From an uncultured Collinsella sp. (GTDB taxonomy: Bacteria > Actinomycetota > Coriobacteriia > Coriobacteriales > Coriobacteriaceae), in the NCBI GenBank assembly GCA_937989795.1, contig CALKBB010000231.1:1-10477 (forward strand): 10,477 nt of DNA. The letters are read 5' to 3'. A model generated the notes under the pieces. The model was not told the DNA's origin, searched no databases, and saw only the letters and a list, made by a program, of their open reading frames with translations. Positions 1 through 6,663 of this stretch are shown piece by piece (within the stretch, counting starts at the first letter, position 1; the number at the start of each line of letters is the position of its first letter). The position numbers were made by a program, and so were the translations under genes.

Positions 1-975
1 CATGCCGCCCATGCCACCTGCCATGCCCATGCCCATAAAGCCTGCCATCGCGCCGTTGGGGTTGGCGGCTGCTGCGCGCATCGCATCGCTCTGGGCGCTG
101 GCGATGTTGGCGGCCGCCATGGTGGGATCGCGCATGACCGCGGCCTTCTGCAGGTCCTTGATCATCTGCTCGTCTTCTTGCGAGGCAGCGATGGAGTTGA
201 CGCCAAAGCTCACGATCTCGACACCGCGCAGGTCGCGCCAGTCGGCGGAGAGGACCTCGTTGAGCGCGCGGGCGAGCTCGGCGGTGTGACCGGGGATGGC
301 GCTGTAACGAATGCCCATCTCCGAGATCTTGGCAAAGGCGGGCTGCAGGGCGGTGAGCAGCTCGGACTTAAGCTGGCTGTCGATCTTATCGCGCGTGTAG
401 CTATCGGTCACGTTGCCGCACACGTTGGTGTAGAACAGCAGCGGGTTGGTGATACGGTACGAATACTCGCCGTTGCAGCGCACGGAGATGTCGACGTCCA
501 GACCAATGTTGTTGTCGACCACGCGGAAGGGCACGGGCGAGGCGGTGCCGTACTTGTTGCCGATGATCTCCTTGGTGTTGATGAAGTAGACGCGCTGGTC
601 CTTGCCTGCATCGCCGCCAAAGGTAAAACGGCTGCCGATATTGGCGAACGTTTCCTTGATGGAGTCGCCCAGATTGCCGCTAAAGACGCTCGGCTCGCTG
701 CCGGTGTCAAAGACGAACTCGCCGGGCTCCAGCGCAACCTCGATGATCTTGCCGTTTTGCACCACGAGCATGCCCTGGCCATCGTTGACGGCGATGACGG
801 AGCCGTTGGAGATGACGTTGTCCTCGCCGCGCGTGTTGGAGCTGCGGCCGCCGGTGCGCTTGCTGCCCTTGCAGGCCAAGACATCAGCGGGCATCGATTC
901 GCAATAGATAAATTCCTTCCACTGGTCGGCCATGACGCCGCCGGCAGCACCCAATCCAGCTTTCAAGAGTCCCAT
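1..975 (-). CDS. SPFH-domain protein (YdjI-like), 3' end cut by window edge
   Basis: The reading frame is open from ATG at 975 to the left edge (325 codons, no stop), so the C-terminus is missing. The N-terminus reads MGLLKAGLGAAGGVMADQWK, followed by FIYCESMPADVL, the usual opening of the bacterial SPFH/band-7 group once called 'virion core protein' and typified by B. subtilis YdjI. The middle contains beta-rich band-7-like sequence, and the visible end turns Gly/Met/Ala rich (AGFMGMGMAGGMGGM), a low-complexity linker. In this family that linker often leads to a C-terminal zinc ribbon, which would lie outside the window. I see no signal peptide or membrane helix, so it is probably a cytosolic oligomer recruited to membranes. 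An AAAGGAAG ribosome site precedes the start. It is the third gene of an operon with the zinc-ribbon membrane protein (48-base gap) and the DUF4428 gene. The family call is firm; the cellular role is inference from the B. subtilis relatives. Confidence 0.85.
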   Translation of the reverse strand, partial: MGLLKAGLGAAGGVMADQWKEFIYCESMPADVLACKGSKRTGGRSSNTRGEDNVISNGSVIAVNDGQGMLVVQNGKIIEVALEPGEFVFDTGSEPSVFSGNLGDSIKETFANIGSRFTFGGDAGKDQRVYFINTKEIIGNKYGTASPVPFRVVDNNIGLDVDISVRCNGEYSYRITNPLLFYTNVCGNVTDSYTRDKIDSQLKSELLTALQPAFAKISEMGIRYSAIPGHTAELARALNEVLSADWRDLRGVEIVSFGVNSIAASQEDEQMIKDLQKAAVMRDPTMAAANIASAQSDAMRAAAANPNGAMAGFMGMGMAGGMGGM

Positions 976-1023
976 GGTGATCTTCCTTTCTCGTCAAAGG
1001 CCGGGTGGTATTGGTCAGAATGG

Positions 1024-2346
1024 CTAATCGTCCTTGTTGTCCTTCATGACAACGGTGGTCTCGGTGTGGCTGAAGGTATCGTGCTTCTCGGTCAGATCGA
1101 GGTCCCCGCAGTAGTAATCGGCGTGGGTTGCCTCGTTGGCCGTCTTGAGCTGGCCTACCAGCAACACGTCCGCGATGATTGCGATGATCAACGGCGCGAC
1201 GATGTTGATGAGGACGCCCTCGACATCAAAGGCGAGGTAGTCCGGATCGAAGGCGTTCTCTCCCATAAAGAGAATCTGGGAGAGGACAAACCCGATCACA
1301 AAGAACAGCACCGAGGCGATGGCGAGCTTGGGCTTGGAGCAGGGGAGCTCGCCGACCATGCGACCGGTCTGGCCGTTCATGGCAAACAGATAACCCTTGC
1401 CGTTCCACGAGGTGGAAAGCATCCACACGGGGAACAGGGCGTAGTCGCTGTCTTCCCAGGTGTAGTCGAGCTGCTTGCTTTCGACCGTGGCGTCGTCATA
1501 TTCGTCGACGACGGTCTCGCGCAGGGCCGAGATCGTGCTCTCCTCCATGCGGCGCTCGGCGCGCGCCTTGCAGGTTTCGCAATCCTCGTCATAGCGGTTG
1601 GCGATGTAGCCGGGCATATACGCGACCGAAAACGGGCGCAGCGCGTCGTAGTCAAACGGCTCGATGGCGTCCATGTGGCCGTCGGGCATCTTGGACGATC
1701 CGTCGACGGGCACGCGCTCAAACGAGATATTGCCTTTACGGTAGGCGTCGTAGTGGTCGGTGGTCGTGACGGTGCGGTCGGATTCCTCGGTCACGGTCTC
1801 GTTGGTTGCGTCGAAGCACACTTCGCCGTCCACGCGGGCACCGTAGAGCCAAAACGGCACGTAGACGCCTTGGACCTCGTCGATGTGGTTGTCGGTGACA
1901 AAGCTCTTGGGCAGCAGAATCTTGCCCTTGTAGTGCTCTTTGAGCGCGGCCATGACATCGTCGCGCCCGAGCTTAAACGGAATCACCAGGTCGGGTGAGA
2001 AGTCGCCCGAGAGCTGGCCAGGTGCCACGGCGGAGTTACCGCAGTACGGGCAGGTGGTGACGGCGACGGTGCCGTCCGAGATCAGTTCGGCGCCGCACGA
2101 CGAGCAGATGTAGCCGGCGTTTTGAGCCAGCTCCTGCACGGCATCGTCGACAGAAGGTTTGGGAGCCGCGGCTGCAGCATCGGCTTTGGCATCGGCCTTG
2201 TCCTGGCGCTCGCGATAGAGGGCCTCGACTTCTTCGACTTCAAAGCGCGAGTCGCAGTAGTCGCAGACGAGCTTTTGCTCGGCACTGGCAAAGTGAAGGG
2301 GGCCGCCACACGCGGGGCACTGATAGTTGACGCTCTCGAAGGCCAT
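1024..2346 (-). CDS. TFIIB-type zinc-ribbon membrane protein (YdjG-like)
   Basis: The product has 440 residues. Two zinc ribbons lie at the N-terminus: Cys10/Cys13 with Cys28/Cys31 (CPAC...CDYC), and Cys81/Cys84 with Cys99/Cys102 (CSSC...CPYC). An Ala/Lys/Asp-rich linker at about 45-70 separates them. A long soluble region follows, with an ExCxxC pair around the middle. Two hydrophobic segments at about 340-360 and 378-397 look like membrane helices, and a 43-residue polar tail follows. Despite the domain name this is not a transcription factor; such ribbons here are probably structural or protein-binding. In Firmicutes a similar zinc-ribbon membrane protein is encoded beside an SPFH protein and helps bring it to the membrane. 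The same pairing is seen here, with the SPFH gene immediately downstream. ATG at 2346 has AAAGGA upstream and lies 24 bases after the DUF4428 stop. A role in envelope stress or membrane organisation is inference. Confidence 0.82.
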   Translation of the reverse strand: MAFESVNYQCPACGGPLHFASAEQKLVCDYCDSRFEVEEVEALYRERQDKADAKADAAAAAPKPSVDDAVQELAQNAGYICSSCGAELISDGTVAVTTCPYCGNSAVAPGQLSGDFSPDLVIPFKLGRDDVMAALKEHYKGKILLPKSFVTDNHIDEVQGVYVPFWLYGARVDGEVCFDATNETVTEESDRTVTTTDHYDAYRKGNISFERVPVDGSSKMPDGHMDAIEPFDYDALRPFSVAYMPGYIANRYDEDCETCKARAERRMEESTISALRETVVDEYDDATVESKQLDYTWEDSDYALFPVWMLSTSWNGKGYLFAMNGQTGRMVGELPCSKPKLAIASVLFFVIGFVLSQILFMGENAFDPDYLAFDVEGVLINIVAPLIIAIIADVLLVGQLKTANEATHADYYCGDLDLTEKHDTFSHTETTVVMKDNKDD

Positions 2347-2370
2347 GATCGGTCCTTTCCGTGCCGGAGG

Positions 2371-3108
2371 CTAAGCGCCGATGGCGCCACCGCAGTATTC
2401 GCAGCGCCCACTGGCATCGGGAATGGTGGTTGCACCGCAGAAGGGGCAGGTGACCGCGGTCTTGGGGGCCTTGGCGGCCACGACGCTGTCGCGCGTCTCC
2501 TGGCGCAGCTGCACCAGCGCGTCGCGGACCTCGGTTGCCTGCCGCTTGGCCTCGCGGTATTCGATGGAACCGCGCTGATCGATGGTGGAGTCGTTCACGC
2601 GCAGGTTGATCTCGGTAAAGTACGGCGTGTTGACGTGGATGGTCAGATTGAAGTCGTAATCCAGGTCGTAGCGCGGTGGGTTGTAGCTCTCGCGCTCGCC
2701 GTCCTTGGTCTCGCGATAGATTTCGGTGCGATGCTCGTCGATATCCATATCGCAGCCGAGTACCTGTGAGAACTCGATGATGTCGGGATTGGCGTCGCGC
2801 CAGCGGCTCTGCGAAGTGATGATTAGCAGGCCCGCGTCCTCATCGAGCATGATGTTGGTGCGCCCGGCAGAGAGCGTGCGCGTGGGGTTGAACGAGGCCA
2901 GGCGCTCGGCGTTGGCCTCGCGGTAGGCGAGTTGCTCGCGGATATCGTCCGCGGTGCTGGAGCGATAGCCGTGGAAGAAGGGAGAGAGCTTGCCGACGCA
3001 CTCTTTGCACAGGTAGCCTTCGCTGATCTTGGTCTTTCCCAAAAGTCCCAGTTCGGTACCGCAAATCGCGCACTCTTTCTTCTCGAACATCTTGTCAAAG
3101 AAGCCCAT
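2371..3108 (-). CDS. DUF4428 protein with N- and C-terminal zinc ribbons
   Basis: The product has 245 residues. The N-terminus begins MGFFDKMFEKKECAICGTEL, and Cys13/Cys16 with Cys34/Cys37 form the short treble-clef/ribbon typical of DUF4428. The core (about 60-200) is soluble, mixed alpha/beta, and rich in charged residues. It includes the segment LLIITSQSRWRDANPDI, which resembles the PH-like fold region of DUF4428-type proteins (a weak impression). A second ribbon closes the protein: Cys221/Cys224 with Cys236/Cys239 (CPFC...CEYC). No signal peptide or membrane helix is seen. It is the first gene of the three-gene operon with the zinc-ribbon membrane protein and the SPFH protein; all three gaps are short and no other promoter is evident between them. 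The ATG at 3108 has a GGGAGG ribosome site 5 bases upstream. The molecular function is unknown; a sensor or adaptor role in the SPFH system is only a guess. Confidence 0.8.
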   Translation of the reverse strand: MGFFDKMFEKKECAICGTELGLLGKTKISEGYLCKECVGKLSPFFHGYRSSTADDIREQLAYREANAERLASFNPTRTLSAGRTNIMLDEDAGLLIITSQSRWRDANPDIIEFSQVLGCDMDIDEHRTEIYRETKDGERESYNPPRYDLDYDFNLTIHVNTPYFTEINLRVNDSTIDQRGSIEYREAKRQATEVRDALVQLRQETRDSVVAAKAPKTAVTCPFCGATTIPDASGRCEYCGGAIGA

Positions 3109-3113
3109 GGTTG

Positions 3114-3154
3114 CCTCCCATCAACAGGTAGCGTGTGTCACTTTTGATGATGGG
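3114..3154 (-). promoter_or_regulatory. Possible hairpin at the ribosome site of the DUF4428 gene
   Basis: In the leader of the DUF4428 gene, CCCATCA (minus strand, 3154-3148) can pair with TGATGGG (3123-3117). The second arm runs directly into the GGGAGG ribosome site (3119-3114), so folding would partly hide that site. The loop is about 24 bases. The arms are only 7 bp, so this could be chance. I found no convincing -35/-10 pair in the leader. Confidence 0.25.
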
Positions 3155-3215
3155 GGAGTGCGCGATCTTTCACGATACCCAGATGGCTCAACGAGTCTCC
3201 ACAACTGGGACACAT

Positions 3216-3271
3216 GGCTCATTTTTGACTAGTCGTTGGGGACGTTCTTAAACGACTAGTCAAAATGAGCC
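3216..3271. repeat. Imperfect palindrome (ACTAGTC core)
   Basis: Arms at 3216-3237 and 3251-3271 are complementary except for one extra T in the left arm. The 13-base loop contains GGGGACGTTC. The arms contain GGCTCATTTT and GACTAGTCGTT. The upstream flank (GGGAC at 3208-3212) plus the left arm resembles the palindrome near luxS, which suggests one dispersed family. It overlaps the end of the adjacent GC-rich hairpin by three bases. Together with that hairpin it fills much of the 350-base gap between the DUF4428 and phospho-beta-glucosidase genes. Confidence 0.8.
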
Positions 3272-3297
3272 CGGCGAGCATCAACCGCTCGCCGGGC
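3262..3297 (-). terminator. Likely intrinsic terminator after the phospho-beta-glucosidase gene
   Basis: A perfect 10-bp GC-rich stem (GCCCGGCGAG at 3269-3278 with CTCGCCGGGC at 3288-3297, 9-base loop) is followed on the minus strand by TCATTTTGA, a short and imperfect U-run. It lies about 160 bases beyond the GH1 stop and upstream of the DUF4428 operon, where a terminator for leftward transcription is expected. The weak U-run makes efficiency uncertain. Confidence 0.6.
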
Positions 3298-3357
3298 GCC
3301 TTGGTTAGGAGAATATCGTGGCTGGATTTGCGAAAAGCCGCGGTCAGGACTACCCCC

Positions 3358-3458
3358 TAAGGGCCTGAGGCGCTCAAGATTGGGAGCGACAAGCCCGACG
3401 AAGCGTACTTAGGTACGCAAGGAGGGTTGGAGCCCCAAGGTTGAGTGCCTCAGTGCCC

Positions 3459-3461
<3 letters not shown>
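3358..3461. repeat. Long structured inverted-repeat element overlapping the GH1 stop codon
   Basis: Outer arms at 3358-3377 and 3441-3461 pair over about 20 bp, with one bulge and one mismatch that is a G-U wobble in plus-strand RNA. Inside, TTGGG (3380-3384) can pair with CCCAA (3434-3438). A perfect hairpin GCGTAC-TTAG-GTACGC lies at 3403-3418. The outer right arm contains the TAA of the phospho-beta-glucosidase gene (3459-3461). There is no U-run after it in either direction. AAGGAGG at 3419-3425 makes the minus-strand RNA read CCUCCUU, the 16S anti-Shine-Dalgarno sequence. It may be a dispersed repeat or a 3'-UTR RNA structure; I cannot tell which. Confidence 0.65.
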
Positions 3462-4892
<1,431 letters not shown>

Positions 4893-4924
4893 TCAATCCT
4901 TTCGCACGCTGTTGTCATAGGCTC

Positions 4925-4953
4925 AGTATCCCTGCAAACAACGCGTCGCTCAA
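4925..4953 (-). promoter_or_regulatory. Sigma-70-type promoter of the phospho-beta-glucosidase gene
   Basis: On the minus strand, TTGAGC (4953-4948) and GATACT (4930-4925) are separated by exactly 17 bases. This places the transcript start about 30 bases before the ATG at 4889. I saw no clear antiterminator (RAT) site or catabolite-response element in the short leader. Confidence 0.6.
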
Positions 4954-5030
4954 CGGCAACGGCGCAGGCCGATACTTCTTTTCGCGCGCAGGTGCCCGGC
5001 AGCCGCCCCGTCTGACACTTTTTGATACCC

Positions 5031-5079
5031 GCCTGTCCAAGCCGCCACAAAGGGGACAGGCACCTTTGTGGTGGCTTGG
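5031..5079. repeat. Intergenic palindrome with two competing hairpins
   Basis: One stem pairs 5037-5053 with 5063-5079 (17 bp, one mismatch that is a G-U wobble in plus-strand RNA; 9-base loop; CACAAAGG/CCTTTGTG core). A second, mutually exclusive stem pairs GCCTGTCC (5031-5038) with GGACAGGC (5054-5061) perfectly. It lies in the 345-base gap between the phospho-beta-glucosidase and DUF4867 genes. No U-run follows, so terminator function is doubtful. Confidence 0.65.
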
Positions 5080-5082
5080 GCC

Positions 5083-5144
5083 CGGTTTGTCTCAATCTGT
5101 AACAGTTAGACAGCCAAAATCGGGCCTGGTGTTACAGATCGAGA
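5083..5144. repeat. Dispersed palindromic repeat, copy 1
   Basis: This is a 62-base unit starting CGGTTTGTCTCAATCTGTAA. The terminal arms (5089-5104 with 5130-5145) match except at two places; the internal A-C mismatch becomes a U-G wobble in minus-strand RNA. A second copy starts exactly 81 bases further on. Confidence 0.75.
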
Positions 5145-5163
5145 TTTTTCGGGCGGCCCTCTA

Positions 5164-5225
5164 CGGTTTGTCTCGATCTATAACAGGTAGAGGCGATTTA
5201 GCCCGCTAGATGTTACAGATCGAGA
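5164..5225. repeat. Dispersed palindromic repeat, copy 2
   Basis: This is the same 62-base unit as at 5083-5144, in the same orientation and of identical length. The ends are conserved (CGGTTTGTCTC and TGTTACAGATCGAGA) and the middle has diverged. The arms 5170-5185 and 5211-5226 pair with one A-C mismatch that is again U-G in minus-strand RNA. It ends 9 bases from the DUF4867 stop codon, so it lies in that gene's 3' untranslated region and could stabilise or end its transcript. Confidence 0.75.
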
Positions 5226-5234
5226 CAGAAGATT

Positions 5235-5879
5235 CTAGTCGCAGGCGATGTCGAGGTTCTTTCCGATGAGGCCCACGTAGCCGCCTTCGGCTGCCTTGGG
5301 GCTGTCAGCATGGCAGAGGACCCACTTGTCGGCCTTCCAGTAGCAGTAGCTGTCACCGGCGGCAGGCATGTCGGTTGCGGCCTCGGGGCGCGGACCGTTG
5401 GTACCGGCGGGCAGCGCCACCATCACCTGGAAGCCGCTTTCATCGACCATGCACGGCGTGTAGTGGAGCGTGGTGTTGAAGACCTCGACAACCTTGCCCG
5501 CCGGCACGCGGAACGCCTTGACGAACGCGGTATCGAGCTTTCCGTCCTCGATCTCCCAGCGATGCGCCACGAGCAGGATAAAGTCGCGGGCGCCCAGGTT
5601 AAACTCACTCGCGCGGTGATACTCCAGACAGTTGAGTCGTGTGTTGTGGCCGTTGCACCAGCCGAGCTGGAAGGGGCGGCCGCCGTACATGAGCAGGCCG
5701 AGCGTGTCGGCGCCCTCAACCTGCTCGAGCTCGGGCGCGGAGGCCACGTATTTGCTGCCCTCGGGGATGGGCGTAGCCGCGAGTGCCTCGACGAGTGGAG
5801 CGGTCAGGCTGGACGGAACGTCATCCCACACGCGGCCATAGGACTTGAACTCGGGATCAGAGACAGAGTAGATATGCAT
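5235..5879 (-). CDS. DUF4867 family protein, cupin-like
   Basis: The product has 214 residues from ATG at 5879. A GTG at 5885 is in frame two codons earlier but falls on the AGGAG ribosome site (5889-5885), which sits 5 bases before the ATG, so the ATG is preferred. The sequence shows hallmarks I associate with DUF4867: IYSVSDPEFKSYG at the start, then LMYGGRPFQLGWCNGHNTRL and CLEYHRASEFN (about 63-94). The later segment VPAGKVVEVFNTTLHYTPC (125-143) resembles the second half of a cupin barrel, as in ureidoglycolate-lyase-like proteins. His78, His88, Glu92 and His139 are possible metal ligands. There is no signal peptide or membrane helix. Family members tend to lie near sugar-catabolism genes (recollection), which fits the surroundings. 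The activity is unknown; a sugar or sugar-acid isomerase/lyase role is speculation. The gene is single, with its own operator-like palindrome upstream and no clear U-run terminator downstream. Confidence 0.75.
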   Translation of the reverse strand: MHIYSVSDPEFKSYGRVWDDVPSSLTAPLVEALAATPIPEGSKYVASAPELEQVEGADTLGLLMYGGRPFQLGWCNGHNTRLNCLEYHRASEFNLGARDFILLVAHRWEIEDGKLDTAFVKAFRVPAGKVVEVFNTTLHYTPCMVDESGFQVMVALPAGTNGPRPEAATDMPAAGDSYCYWKADKWVLCHADSPKAAEGGYVGLIGKNLDIACD

Positions 5880-5888
5880 GTTCACTCC

Positions 5889-5914
5889 TGTTCGTAAATG
5901 TGACTATACGAACA
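5889..5914. promoter_or_regulatory. Operator-like palindrome upstream of the DUF4867 gene
   Basis: Perfect 8-bp arms TGTTCGTA (5889-5896) and TACGAACA (5907-5914) flank a 10-base centre. The TGTTCG/CGAACA half-sites resemble those of DeoR-family sugar-phosphate repressors such as GlpR, though the spacing differs. A -10-like TATAGT on the minus strand (5908-5903) lies inside it, and the ribosome site abuts it, so a bound protein would block transcription. No good -35 is visible. A second small inverted repeat, GAGCG/CGCTC (5930-5947), lies just upstream. Confidence 0.5.
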
Positions 5915-5960
5915 TTCTAGAACAAACATGAGCGATTTTGAACGCTCGTCCTGACCACTC

Positions 5961-5994
5961 AACAAAAAGGCGCCCCCGCATAAGCGAAGGCGCC
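5961..5994 (-). terminator. Intrinsic terminator of luxS
   Basis: On the minus strand the stem GGCGCCTTCGC / GCGGGGGCGCC (11 bp with two G-U pairs, TTAT loop; 5994-5969) is followed by TTTTTGTT (5968-5961). It lies about 30 bases after the luxS stop. The hairpin and U-run are both strong. Confidence 0.88.
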
Positions 5995-6023
5995 CAATCC
6001 GTGCGTTTTAGGCGATAAAGCCC

Positions 6024-6512
6024 CTACGCCTGCTGATAATGCAGGTGCTTCTCGTCGATATCGGCCAGGTCGCGGTCGAGGTAGCGGCGTGCGAGCCAGT
6101 TTGCCATGGGAAGGTTCTGGTCCAGATAGTTACCGCACTCCTCGGGAGCGGCACCGGGGACATCGCCCTCAAAGCCGGCGACAAACTCGAACAGCTCACG
6201 CACGAGCGACAGAATCTCCTCGCTCGTCACCTCACCAAACACGACGAGGTAAAAGCCCGTGCGGCAGCCCATGGGTCCAAAGTAGACAATGCGGCTCGAC
6301 CACTCGGCATGGTTGCGAAGGAACGTCGCGCCCAGGTGCTCGATGGTGTGGCACTCGGCCGTGTTCATGACCGGCTCCTTGTTGGGCGTGGTCAGGCGCA
6401 GGTCAAACGTGGTGACGGCGGCGCCGGTCGCCGGATCGCGGTCGATGCGGCTCACATACACGCCGGGCTCAAGCAGCAGATGATCAACGGAAAAGCTGGC
6501 GATGCGCTCCAT
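6024..6512 (-). CDS. luxS: S-ribosylhomocysteine lyase LuxS
   Basis: The 162-residue product has the usual LuxS length. It cleaves S-ribosylhomocysteine to homocysteine and DPD, the precursor of autoinducer-2, within the activated methyl cycle in the cytoplasm. The metal site is complete: His55 and His59 in HTIEH, and Cys126 in EECGNYLDQNL. Catalytic Glu58 and Cys83 (GPMGCRTGFY) are both present, as are the N-terminal SFSVDH and the LRLTTPNKEPVMNTAE segment. ATG at 6512 has GAGAGG 7 bases upstream. The partner nucleosidase (Pfs) and methionine genes are not adjacent, so luxS is probably its own unit, ended by the terminator at 5961-5994. Its leader contains one arm of a long palindrome. Identification is firm. 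Confidence 0.97.
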   Translation of the reverse strand: MERIASFSVDHLLLEPGVYVSRIDRDPATGAAVTTFDLRLTTPNKEPVMNTAECHTIEHLGATFLRNHAEWSSRIVYFGPMGCRTGFYLVVFGEVTSEEILSLVRELFEFVAGFEGDVPGAAPEECGNYLDQNLPMANWLARRYLDRDLADIDEKHLHYQQA

Positions 6513-6529
6513 GGCAGATCCTCTCGATA

Positions 6530-6611
6530 GTCAAATTGGGACGGGCTCTTTTAGCTGGTTCGAATGGTCGCACCAATCATACCAGTCAAAAAAGCCCCGT
6601 CCCAAATTGAC
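6530..6611. repeat. Long imperfect palindrome upstream of luxS
   Basis: Arms of about 30 bases (6530-6559 and 6581-6611) match with a few mismatches around a 21-base loop. The left arm starts 18 bases before the luxS ATG. The shared core reads TGGGACGGG then GCT, a T-run and a CTGGT end. The same order (GGGAC, GGCT, T-run, GACT, GT) occurs at 3207-3232, pointing to one element family. It may carry the luxS promoter. Confidence 0.72.
6576..6605 (-). promoter_or_regulatory. Possible luxS promoter inside the repeat
   Basis: On the minus strand, TTGGGA (6605-6600) and TATGAT (6581-6576) are 18 bases apart. This would give a leader of roughly 55-60 bases before luxS. The -10 is good and the -35 poor. 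No better candidate was seen in the 151-base gap, but read-through from the kinase operon is also possible. Confidence 0.3.
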
Positions 6612-6614
6612 CAC

Positions 6615-6653
6615 CTGGGACGAGGACCAATGATTTTTTAATCCCCGTCCCAG
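6615..6653 (-). terminator. Hairpin after the kinase gene, possible terminator
   Basis: A 12-bp stem (6642-6653 with 6615-6626, 15-base AT-rich loop) begins 10 bases after the kinase stop. The only imperfection is a G-U wobble in minus-strand RNA but an A-C mismatch in plus-strand RNA, which suggests it works in the kinase transcript. No U-run follows the stem, so it may be a processing or stabilising structure, or another repeat, rather than a classic terminator. Confidence 0.45.
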
Positions 6654-6663
6654 AAAAACCATT

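Noticed and set aside
178..1998. 606-codon open frame on the plus strand
   Set aside because: It runs antisense across the SPFH and zinc-ribbon genes, with Val/Ala/Gly/Asp-rich, domain-free sequence. This is the usual shadow of high-GC coding DNA on the other strand.
5083..5225. CRISPR-like direct repeats
   Set aside because: There are only two copies, each internally diverged with long palindromic ends, no regular spacer series, and no cas genes.
5880..5885. GTG start for the DUF4867 gene, two codons upstream
   Set aside because: It overlaps the AGGAG ribosome site, leaving no spacer; ATG at 5879 has a proper 5-base spacing.
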